Shown in pieces: positions 56,681 to 64,000 of a DNA stretch of 64,000 bases (the stretch's first letter is position 1; the number at the start of each line of letters is the position of its first letter). The position numbers were made by a program, and so were the translations under genes. This stretch comes from Rhabdophis nuchalis (Eukaryota > Chordata > Lepidosauria > Squamata > Natricidae), in the NCBI GenBank assembly GCA_039707465.1, contig CM077645.1, positions 148,300,503 through 148,364,502 of the forward strand, read 5' to 3'. The notes beneath the pieces are model-generated. The model did not search any database. It was not told the DNA's origin and saw only the letters and a program-made list of their open reading frames with translations.

Positions 56681-56950
56681 CACGAGGGTTTCGGGGTGAG
56701 GGAGTAAAGGTAAAACAATCCCGAAATGCCCTCCTGGGATGGGGGATGAGAGAGAACATACACACCTAGGAGACCTCGAAGAAACAGGCAAATGTAGATA
56801 AAAAGCAGCCAAAAATGCTCTCAGAACATTATCTCGCATAACTGTGTAACAAGAACTCTCACATTACAGAGCCTTGTTAATTTCGATATTAGGGGTTAGT
56901 GCAGGGCATTTGTTTGGCAGGAGAAGAAAGAAGGAAGAAGGAGGAGGGAG

Positions 56951-57041
56951 GAAGAAGAAGAAGAAGAAGAAGAAGAAGAAGAAGAAGAAGAAGAAGAAGA
57001 AGAAGAAGAAGAAGAAGAAGAAGAAGAAGAAGAAGAAGAAG
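56951..57041 (+). repeat. (GAA)n microsatellite next to the NRN1 exon 1 donor
   Basis: About 30 pure GAA units. They read (TTC)n on the transcript and begin about 38 nt after the splice donor. Confidence 0.98.
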
Positions 57042-57080
57042 ACTTAAAAATCCCAGCTATGAAAGTATGGATCCACTTAC

Positions 57081-57135
57081 CTAACTGCACAGCAAGGACC
57101 AGAGATATGTATCTGCCGCTCAACTTAAGTCCCAT
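57081..57135 (-). CDS. NRN1: Neuritin coding exon 1
   Basis: Encodes residues 1-18 and the first base of codon 19: MGLKLSGRYISLVLAVQL, the start of the signal peptide, which is almost unchanged among vertebrate neuritins. ATG is at 57135-57133 and the donor GTAAGT at 57080-57075. I chose this ATG because the conserved N-terminus starts here. An upstream ATG at 57348 is in frame without an intervening stop, but the 71 extra residues are mostly translation of the AAAG tract and would bury the signal peptide. Confidence 0.97.
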
Positions 57136-57171
57136 CCTATATTTAGTACAATCATTTGCGACTGCAGATCG

Positions 57172-57232
<61 letters not shown>

Positions 57233-57570
57233 TTCTTTCTTTCTGTTCTTTTCTTAAAGTGGGACTTGGGAAAATATGGGGGGTTTCTGTTCTCCAGGCA
57301 TTGCCAACAAGTTCCGAGCAGCCCTGAGACTTTTCTTGCACACACCAAACTGGAGGGAAGGCTGACGAGGAAGCAAGGGAGAGAGAGAGGAGAGAGAGAA
57401 GGAGGGGGGCAGAAACAGAAAGAGGGAGAGAGAGAGAAGGAAGAGCAGGGAATGGTTCACTCCATTAGGAGGGGGCGGAGGAAGTATAGCCTCACGCCCA
57501 CAGCCAACCCTGACGTGGGGGATGACACTGAGTGATTTCTTTTTTCCCTTTTTTTTTTTTTTTAAAAAAA
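57136..57570 (-). other. NRN1: Probable NRN1 5' UTR
   Basis: Inferred leader between a TATA-like box and the start codon. It includes an (AAAG)n tract on the transcript (57243-57173) about 38 nt before the ATG, purine/pyrimidine-rich sequence (57355-57460), and upstream ATGs at 57348 and 57341. The one at 57348 is in frame with neuritin. The one at 57341 opens a 73-codon frame that ends at 57120, overlapping the neuritin start. Confidence 0.5.
57173..57243 (+). repeat. (CTTT)n microsatellite in the NRN1 leader
   Basis: About 15 CTTT units and short variants, AAAG on the transcript. Confidence 0.97.
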
Positions 57571-57594
57571 AGTGCACCTTGGAAGAGAGAAACG

Positions 57595-57605
57595 CCATTT
57601 ATAGG
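57595..57605 (-). promoter_or_regulatory. NRN1: Candidate NRN1 TATA box
   Basis: CCTATAAATGG on the minus strand, about 460 bp upstream of the ATG, in GC-rich sequence with a CRE-like TGACGTGG at 57511-57518. Start-site placement (near 57570) is inferred. Confidence 0.45.
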
Positions 57606-57609
57606 CATC

Positions 57610-58020
57610 GCGGACTGGATTTCACCTGCTCTTTCTCCTCCGCCATTCATCGGAGGAAAAACCATTCTTTCCGCCCTCTCCTCCCATCCTTTCCTAGCCT
57701 CTAGGCTGAATAGCCTCTCTGAGCGGGCAGGGGAGCGGGGGAGGAGGGCATCAAGCAGCGGCAACCAACTACTTGCCCCCTTGGCCAAGCTCTGTCTGCC
57801 ATCTTCCCCAGCGCGGTGCCACCTTCTTCTTGCCCAAGAAGCGGGCAAGACTTCAGCCAGACCTGTAGGGGGCGCACCTTCTCGCGTCCGCCCTCCCTCC
57901 GCCCCTCCGGCTAGTCCCGCAAGTGCTGGGGGAGCTCCAACCCAGCGGCTGCAATCTGAGCGCCTCGCTCCCAAGATGCAACCAAGTTCTTTTGTCTCTG
58001 AATGGTGTCTTAGGACTTAG
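57610..58020. promoter_or_regulatory. NRN1: GC-rich NRN1 upstream region (CpG island)
   Basis: High GC and CpG immediately upstream of the TATA candidate, with no repeat family and no supported frame on either strand. Confidence 0.5.
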
Positions 58021-58049
58021 GACTAGCTCAAGAAATGCGATGCTCACAC

Positions 58050-58420
58050 TGTTGTGTATACAATCATAATCATAATCATAGTATCGCTGCCTTAATCGTC
58101 CTTAGATCCTCGGTGAGGACTGGCCTGATGAAGTTTCCATCAGTGTGAGACTTTGAATCTCATTGTAGGTGACCGCACGACAATATCTCTCCGAGCCTCT
58201 CTTAGGCTGATGGATTTGAACACACTGCCGCCGTGCGCCCTTGTTCACGCCGAAAGGCTTGCGTTGTTGCCGCCGCCCCGTTATATAACGTAGCGCATCC
58301 ACCAGCGGCTGGTGCAAGACGCACAATTGTTGGAACCCTCTGTGCCAGAGGAGTGGCGGTTTGCTCTGGGCAATTAATCCCGCAGGCAAATTAATGGAAA
58401 ATGCCAAATCCCTTAGAATT
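58050..58420 (-). other. Unclassified retroposon-like block
   Basis: The minus strand ends with hexamer repeats (tgattatgattatgattg, near 58065-58082), like a LINE/SINE tail. It contains a tRNA-box-B-like gtgttcaaatccatc near 58210 and a 101-codon open frame. It may be a SINE or a LINE fragment, or unique promoter-upstream sequence. Confidence 0.35.
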
Positions 58421-58596
58421 CGAGGGATTTACTACGCTACAGCCCCGTAGGTTTTTGCCGGCACTGGATCCCGTGCAAATGCACACAGAATGGAAAAGAA
58501 CCGCGTGTAACTCGCGTACTAAGAGAGGCTTCCCCACGCACAATGTTCCCCCACGCCAGGCGCTTCTTGGGCGTATAAAACCAAACGAGTTCCTCT

Positions 58597-58601
58597 TTCT
58601 A

Positions 58602-58689
<88 letters not shown>

Positions 58690-58707
58690 ATTTGCGACTG
58701 CAGATCG

Positions 58708-58751
<44 letters not shown>

Positions 58752-58791
58752 TTCTTTCTTTTCAACTATCCTCATACTATCATCTCTCTCA

Positions 58792-58864
<73 letters not shown>

Positions 58865-59117
58865 ATTTGCGACTGCAAATGTCTGTCTTTTTTCTTTCTT
58901 TCTTTCTTTTACACTATCTCACATTATCATCTCTATCACTGTCTATCATCTCTCTTTCTCATCTGTCTGTCTGTTTGTTCATCCGTCCATCCATCCATTT
59001 GCGACTGCAGATCGTCTTTTTCTTTCTTTCGTTCGTTCGTTCTTTCTTTCCTTTTTCTTTCTCACTATCTGACACTATTATCTGTCATCTCTCTCATCAT
59101 CATCATTTCACACACTA

Positions 59118-59192
<75 letters not shown>

Positions 59193-59222
59193 CATCCATC
59201 CATCCATCCATCCATCCATCCA
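58597..59222 (+). repeat. Composite TATC / leader-unit / CTTT array
   Basis: TATC tracts at 58597-58689, 58791-58864 and 59118-59192, CTTT tracts at 58709-58765 and 58888-58910, and CATC units at 59193-59222. Between them the unit atttgcgactgcagatcgtc occurs three times (58690-58709, 58865-58884 diverged, 58998-59017). It is the same unit as in the NRN1 leader at 57154-57173. Confidence 0.93.
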
Positions 59223-59239
59223 TATCTATCATCCAACAT

Positions 59240-59900
59240 CAGCTCCGCCAACTATCGTTTGAATTCGACTGGATTGAAGATGCTGGGCTTGGAATGACAT
59301 CTCTGGGTCGCGCGGTAAACACTGCAGAATGGGAGTGGAAGGGGAGCGGGTCTTTTGTAGTCAGGTGAGGCGGCGAAGCCGTCTCGGGGAGAGGGATTAC
59401 GGCGAGGAGGGAAAGGCGGGGAGGGGGGGGCTTTGCGGAGAGATCTAGGAGCCACCAGGGAGGGGTAGGGGAACCACAAGCAGGCGCGATCCGATCGCCT
59501 GTCCTTTCTTTCCTCGACAAGGCGGGGATAGCACGGCAGAATCTCCCTCCCCCGCCTCCGTGCTGCAGCTGCGGGGGTGGACGGGGCCTACCGCTCGCTG
59601 GATCGAGCCAAGGCCGGCCCCTGCAGTGAGAAAGGAGGAGGAGGAAGAGGATTTGGATCTCTCCCTCCCCCACCCGCCGAGCATGACGTCACCTTCAAAT
59701 GGCGGGAGGGGGACAGCTGGTTTGTCCCGGCTGTAGTGCCTGCCCAGAATTTTAATCGGCCTCCTTCGAACAAGAACCGGCTCCTTTTCTCTCGTTCCGG
59801 GTTAGGCTCGGTCCCCAAGCATTTTGGGACCCAGGACCCAATTGGGACTGCGGGGCAGGATGGCATTTGGCCTCTTTCTTCCTGCCTGAGTTGTTAGAGT
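59240..59900. promoter_or_regulatory. GC-rich block with a consensus CRE
   Basis: CpG-rich unique DNA about 2 kb upstream of neuritin. It contains the palindromic cAMP response element TGACGTCA at 59684-59691. No coding exon recognised. A distal promoter or enhancer of neuritin is the simplest reading. Confidence 0.45.
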
Positions 59901-59924
59901 TGAAGAAAAGGGGGGAATAGTTAA

Positions 59925-60095
59925 CAGATTTTTAACAGATTTTTAACAGAGTTGGAAGGGACCTTGCAGGTCATCTAGTCCAACCCCCAGCCCAAGCAGG
60001 AGACCCTATATGTGCCTCTACCTAGGATCAAACTCACAACCTCCTGCTTGTGAGGCAGGAGCTCCACCTGTAGGCCACATCAGTTGGCCAGGAGT
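59925..60095 (-). mobile_element. SINE with tRNA-like head and CR1-like tail
   Basis: On the minus strand, a tRNA-like head (box A-like tggcctacaggtggagc, box B-like gaggttgtgagtttgatcc) is followed by gtagaggcacatatagggtc and a CR1-type 3' end (ccttccaactctgtt). The tail repeats taacagattttt. Confidence 0.75.
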
Positions 60096-60735
60096 TTCCT
60101 GAGACAGGCAGGCAGCCTGCGAAAGGTATGCCGCGAGCTGTACCGTTAGATACGGTACACCAGACAAAGGCAGAATGCAAGTAGTAGTTGATTATATGAC
60201 AACTGCCATGGTTGGGGCATAAAAATTAGATTATCCCTATTCATTTGTATCTGATTCTCAGAGACTGCCCGGAGGCTAGATGGCAGCAAAAAGCTGGGCT
60301 TTTTGTATCTCTTTGCTGGCCTCTAGTGGTCATCTGGAGTCTTGCAGTCTAACTGTGATACAGTGGCCCTAATTTTAATTCATACTAAGAATTAAAAATA
60401 AGTAAGATAATATGATTGCTATTCTATTGGGTGTGCTTTCTTTTCAAGTAGACAAGTAGAATTGAGTGCAGTAATTTGTAAAGGTTGCACTTGAGACTAA
60501 AAATTACTCTTGTCTCTTGGGTTTCAGGTTTTGTATACCAGAAGTAGGACAAGGAAGATAGGGCATACTAAGGAGCAGGGAGGGAAGGTAACTTCTCTGG
60601 AATTCCTCATCATTGTAGGGTTCAGGAAATTGAGACTGCCCTGAAGTTGTTGGTTCCGATGAGAACCAGCTAATTGGTTCTTCACATGGCCATTGCCCAG
60701 GAATCATGGGAATTAGAGTCTCCTACTACCTGGAA
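60096..60735. other. Intergenic DNA, no gene recognised
   Basis: No supported feature. Confidence 0.4.
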
Positions 60736-60736
60736 G

Positions 60737-61260
60737 CAGGAGTGGCTGCTGGGTGTTCACAGGGGTTCGGGAGAACCTTTAGCTAAGATTCTGTGCAGTT
60801 CAGAGAACTCCCCAAACACACTCCTGCCTGGGCTCGCCCACGCCACCCGTCCCAGGACTCCCTATGCGGCCCATTTTGGATGCAGGTAAGTTCAGGGCAC
60901 ATGCTGAGGCTTGGGGAGGCCTACCGAAAGTTTAGGAAGGTCCTTTGGAGGGACTCTGGAGCCTGGGGAGGTTGTTTTCGCTCTCCCAGAGGCTTGAGAA
61001 AAGCCTCTGGAGCCTGGGGAGGGCAAAAACAACCCCCGACGTGGCACAGGAGATCGACTAGGCCAGGGGTCTCCAACCTTTGCAACTTTAAGTCTGAAGG
61101 ACTTCAGCTCCCAGACTTCTCCAGCCAGCTTTGCTAAGTCCTTCAGACTTAAAGTTGCAAAGGTTGGAGACCCCTGGACTAGGCAATGCCCACCATGCCC
61201 ACGCCCACCCAGTAACTGGGCAGAGAACCCCTTGCTAAATATTTTGAAGCCCACCCCTGA
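60737..61260 (+). mobile_element. hAT-like MITE, family C, carrying a nested MITE
   Basis: Starts caggagtggctgctgggtg and ends tttgaagcccacccctg. It is related to 30550-30971. A palindromic MITE is inserted at 61064-61176. Confidence 0.75.
61056..61184. mobile_element. Palindromic hAT MITE nested in family C
   Basis: The element is 61064-61176, with ends caggggtctccaacctttg and caaaggttggagacccctg and the perfect 8-bp duplication gactaggc (61056-61063, 61177-61184). Confidence 0.95.
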
Positions 61261-61424
61261 GGTACTGAATCTCCATCTCCTGGCCTCCGGGATAAGATTC
61301 ATATTAGGCTGTGTGATGAACTCTGGAATCCCTGGAAAAGACCAAGAGTGTCAGCCAAAAGTTGCTGTAAGATTGTCTACAAGTATTTCATCTCTGTGGA
61401 ATAGCAAGCAAGAGGTGCTGGTGA

Positions 61425-61811
61425 TACAGCTGGTCCTCGACTTACAGCAGTTCATTTAGTGACCATTCGAAGTTAGAACAACATTGAAAAAAGTGACTTA
61501 GGACCGTTTTTCACACTTACGACCATTGTCATCCGCCGGTCCCCTGATCAAAATACAGACACTAGGCAACTGATCCATATTTATGACGGTTGCGGTGTCC
61601 CGGAATCATGTTGATCATCTTTTGCAACCTTCTGACAAGCCAAGTGGATGGGGAAACCAAGTTCACTTCACAGCTGTGCTAATTACTTAACGGCAGTGAT
61701 TCACATGGCGAGAAAGGTGGTAAAAATGGGGCAAAACTCACTTGACAAATGTCTCACTTAACCACAAAACTGTTGGGCTCAATGGTGGCCATAAGTCGAG
61801 GCCTACCTGTA
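61425..61811 (+). mobile_element. Tigger-like MITE, copy 5
   Basis: The element is 61427-61809, starting cagctggtcctcgacttac and ending agtcgaggcctacctg, TA on both sides. Confidence 0.88.
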
Positions 61812-61936
61812 GTTTTGATGGTAGGGGAGGAACAGAGGAAGAACACTATTTTATATGCTGGTCCTACAAACATCAGTAGGTCTGTCTGGTACTCAGAGTG
61901 AAATGAATTACTTCCACCACCAAATTGCCTTAAAAC

Positions 61937-62207
61937 CAGGGGTGGGATTCTACTGGTTTGGGCGAATCAATAGCTCCGACCATCAGCTGGGAGCGAACTG
62001 GTTCGCTTCGATGATGAAGTGGGCTCACTTCCGCCCTCCCCAGCCCCAGGAGCCTTTTGCAAGGCACATAAAGGCTATGCACAGCCGTTTTGGTGAAGGG
62101 GATGAGGTTTCGGGAGGCCATAAATGCTGTATTCAGTGTATAAGATGCACCCAGATTTTCATCTTTTTTGAGGGAAAAAGGTGCATCTTATACTCTGAAA
62201 AATACGG
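61937..62207. mobile_element. Junction of two truncated MITEs
   Basis: 61937-62035 is the start of the CAGGGGTGGGATTC hAT family (compare 17284). It joins directly to a reversed right part of the 'GTATAAGACGCACC' element (to 62207, followed by TA). Confidence 0.65.
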
Positions 62208-62289
62208 TAGTTCATTTCACCAAGAACCAGAAATTTTACCCAGTGTTTTTGAGGTTCAGATTTCTGGTGACTTTAAAAAAGGGCAGGGT

Positions 62290-62522
62290 TGTTAGATATA
62301 ACAGGCAATAGCAAGAGGATGTAGACTTACATACCACTTCACAATGCATTACAGTCTTTTCTAAGCAGTTCAGCATATTGCCCCTAACAATCTGCATCCT
62401 CATTTTACCAACTTCGGAAGCATGAAAGGCTGAGCCAACTCTGAGCTGGTGAGAATCGAACGGCTGACAGTCAGCAGAATTAGCATGCAATGCTGCATTC
62501 TAACCACAGCACCACCACAGTT
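62290..62522 (-). mobile_element. MIR/CORE-like SINE, second copy
   Basis: The reverse of the SINE at 240-460: cctcattttaccaacttcgg, and a tRNA-like head near 62450-62520 (gagaatcgaacggctgac). Confidence 0.72.
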
Positions 62523-62706
62523 CTCAAGAAGGATGATTGAAGCTCCCATGTTTTGCAGATGGATGGAAGTGTATCTAGGTAGGGATAGAAAGGTCCTGCC
62601 TGAAACTTGAGAGAGTTGTATCTCTGTGCTGGGAGTACAGCCCACCCAGGTGGAACAAAGTGAGTTAACCTCTGTGACTATAAGACAGAATCAATACAGA
62701 CCACAT

Positions 62707-63690
62707 TACAGGCAGTTCTTGACTTATGACCATAATTGGAGCCCAAAAGTTGTGTTGCTAAATGAAATAGTAGTTGTGTGAATTTTGCCCATTTTACAAC
62801 TGTTCTTGCCACCGCGCGGGTGATCATGGGAGCCTCAAGGCATATAACACCTCTCCTGCGCGAGCTGCACTGGCTCCCTGTGGCCTTTTGGGTGCGCTTC
62901 AAGGTGTTGACGACCATCTTCAAAGCGCTCCATGGCTCGGGGCCTAGCTATATGCGAGACCGTGTCCTGCCCCATACATCCCTTCAACTGATCCGCTCCC
63001 ACAGAGAGGGCCTTCTCAGGGTGCCGTTGGCCGGGCAATGCCGGTTGGCGACACCCAGGGGAAGGGCCTTCTCTGTGGCAGGCCCTACCCTCTGGAACGA
63101 CCTGCCTCCTGAACTACGCACCATCTCAGACCTCCGCCTTTTCTGCCAGCGTCTTAAAACGCACGTATTTCAACAAGCCGGCCTAGCATAACCTCCCGTT
63201 CCTGACTGTTATTAGCTATATTTTTAATTAGGGGGATTTTACATTATTTTAGCACAGGGTATGGGTTTAATAGGTTTTTAATAATGGTATTTTTGTATAT
63301 TTGTATTGTTTTTTAAATTTTCCTGTGCGCCGCCCTGGGTCCTTTTCTAGGAGAAGGTGCGGGTTATAAATTCGAATAAATTAAAAAATTAAATTAAATT
63401 AAGTTGTTAAGTGAATCACTGCAGCTGTTAAGTAACACAGTTGTTAAGTGAATCTGGCTTCCTCATTCACTTTGCTTGTAAGAAGGTTGCAAAAGGTGAC
63501 CACATGACTCAAGACCCTGCAATCAACTTAAATTTAAATCAGTTGCTCAGCTGCTGAATTTTGATCACGTGACTATGGGGATGCTGCAGTGGCCATAAGT
63601 GTGAAAAACGATCCTGAGTCCCTTTTCCCCATGCTGTTGTGACTTCGAACGGTCCCTAAATGAACTGTTGTAAATCGAGGACTACCTGTA
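62707..63690 (+). mobile_element. Tigger-like MITE, copy 6, split by an L2-like LINE
   Basis: Left part 62709-62812 (caggcagttcttgacttat) and right part 63404-63688 (gttgttaagtgaatcactgc ... cgaggactacctg), with TA at 62707-62708 and 63689-63690. The insert is an L2-like 3' end. Confidence 0.88.
62813..63403 (+). mobile_element. L2-like LINE 3' end nested in Tigger-like MITE
   Basis: An open frame (within 62778-63191) carries LLRELHWLPVAFWVRFKVL, TIFKALHGSGPSYMRD and AFSVAGPTLWNDLPPELR. It is followed by the 3' end gcgccgccctgggtcctttt and an AAATT-rich tail. Confidence 0.92.
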
Positions 63691-64000
63691 TACTTCGGTG
63701 TGCTGTATGAACCAGGCAAGAATGAACCTGGCTACTCAGCTGATAATCCTTTATAATCTTCCCTGTTGACTGGAGGTCAAGCGCTGATCTCACAGAAGGC
63801 AAATCCATTTATTATCAGCTGTAAATGCCACGGAAGTCGAAAAACATTGTCGTTCACTCACCATAATAAAGATAAACACATTAAAACTGTATCCTGTTAG
63901 TTTAACATTTTAATATTGTGCCTTTCATTTTTTTGGGAATACATACTTCACGTGTCTGCAGAGGTTTTCTCTCTTGTATGTGTAGCACCCTTTCCATGGA
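63691..64000. other. Intergenic DNA to window end
   Basis: No feature recognised. Confidence 0.4.

Larger units (their letters stand above)
52089..57080 (-). other. NRN1: NRN1 intron 1
   Basis: A 5.0-kb phase-1 intron. Its 5' part (about 55.2-57.0 kb) is GC-rich and CpG-rich, as expected close to a promoter. It holds (TTCC)n at 54231-54320, (CA)n at 56640-56679 and (AAG)n at 56951-57041. No additional coding exon was seen in 52100-54200. Confidence 0.92.
39894..57135 (-). other. NRN1: Neuritin gene span (three coding exons)
   Basis: The coding sequence joins 57135-57081, 52088-51944 and 40125-39894, 432 bp for 143 residues plus stop. Introns are 4992 bp and 11818 bp, in phases 1 and 2. Donors are G|GTAAGT and CG|GTAGGT, and acceptors are CCAG|CA and TCAG|AT. 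Neuritin is a small, secreted or GPI-anchored neuronal protein that promotes neurite growth, synapse maturation and survival. The three-exon layout with the signal peptide split between exons 1 and 2 matches the known NRN1 gene. The protein differs from mammalian neuritin at many positions, so a retained paralogue is possible. Confidence 0.95.

Noticed and set aside
57346..57348. Upstream ATG as the true neuritin start
   Set aside because: It would add 71 mainly Lys/Glu/Arg residues before a conserved signal peptide; kept only as a finding.
58401..59118. Open frames of 223 and 83 codons
   Set aside because: Translations of TATC and CTTT arrays.
23836..59192. GATA arrays as evidence for a sex chromosome
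   Set aside because: Bkm-type repeats are enriched on snake W chromosomes but also occur on autosomes; not diagnostic.

Overview
The window is vertebrate nuclear DNA from a squamate reptile, most likely a snake. It is AT-rich and dense in transposons. It carries a Sauria-type SINE, CR1 and L2-like LINEs, many small hAT-like and TA-target MITEs, and long tetranucleotide arrays including GATA/TATC (Bkm-type) blocks. There are no bacterial operons, no CRISPR array and no confident tRNA or rRNA gene. Nearly all long open frames are transposon reading frames, simple-repeat translations or shadows of these.

The one host protein-coding gene I can support is a neuritin gene (NRN1, also called CPG15) on the minus strand. 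It has three coding exons: 57081-57135, 51944-52088 and 39894-40125. All splice sites are canonical, and together they encode 143 residues: a signal peptide, six conserved cysteines and a GPI-type tail. Its likely 3' UTR runs to about 38.42 kb. The TATA-containing promoter candidate lies near 57.6 kb, in a GC-rich region that extends upstream. A palindromic CRE, fitting for an activity-regulated neuronal gene, sits at 59.68 kb.

Layout: 1-10.7 kb is repeat-rich intergenic DNA holding SINEs, CR1, an L1 fossil and MITEs. 10.75-15.76 kb is a complete, young Ty3/gypsy LTR retrotransposon with identical LTRs, a 5-bp target duplication and one intact 1448-codon gag-pol frame. 15.8-33.8 kb is a patchwork of MITEs, L2-like and CR1 LINEs, a solo LTR and large microsatellites, with one isolated CpG-rich block at 18.4-18.7 kb. 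33.9-38.4 kb holds GC-rich, promoter-like, non-repetitive blocks downstream of neuritin. 38.4-57.6 kb is the neuritin gene, with large introns full of repeats. 57.6-60 kb is its upstream region, with a composite TATC/CTTT array. 60-64 kb is again nested repeats.

Most of the structure beyond neuritin is transposon history that can be read from target-site duplications: nests of CR1, hAT and L2; a TA-target element split by an L2-like LINE; and MITE families that carry expandable microsatellites inside them. The most unusual points are the neuritin 5' leader, where a pure AAAG tract keeps an upstream ATG in frame and a leader unit recurs in the upstream array, and the clear divergence of this neuritin from the mammalian protein.
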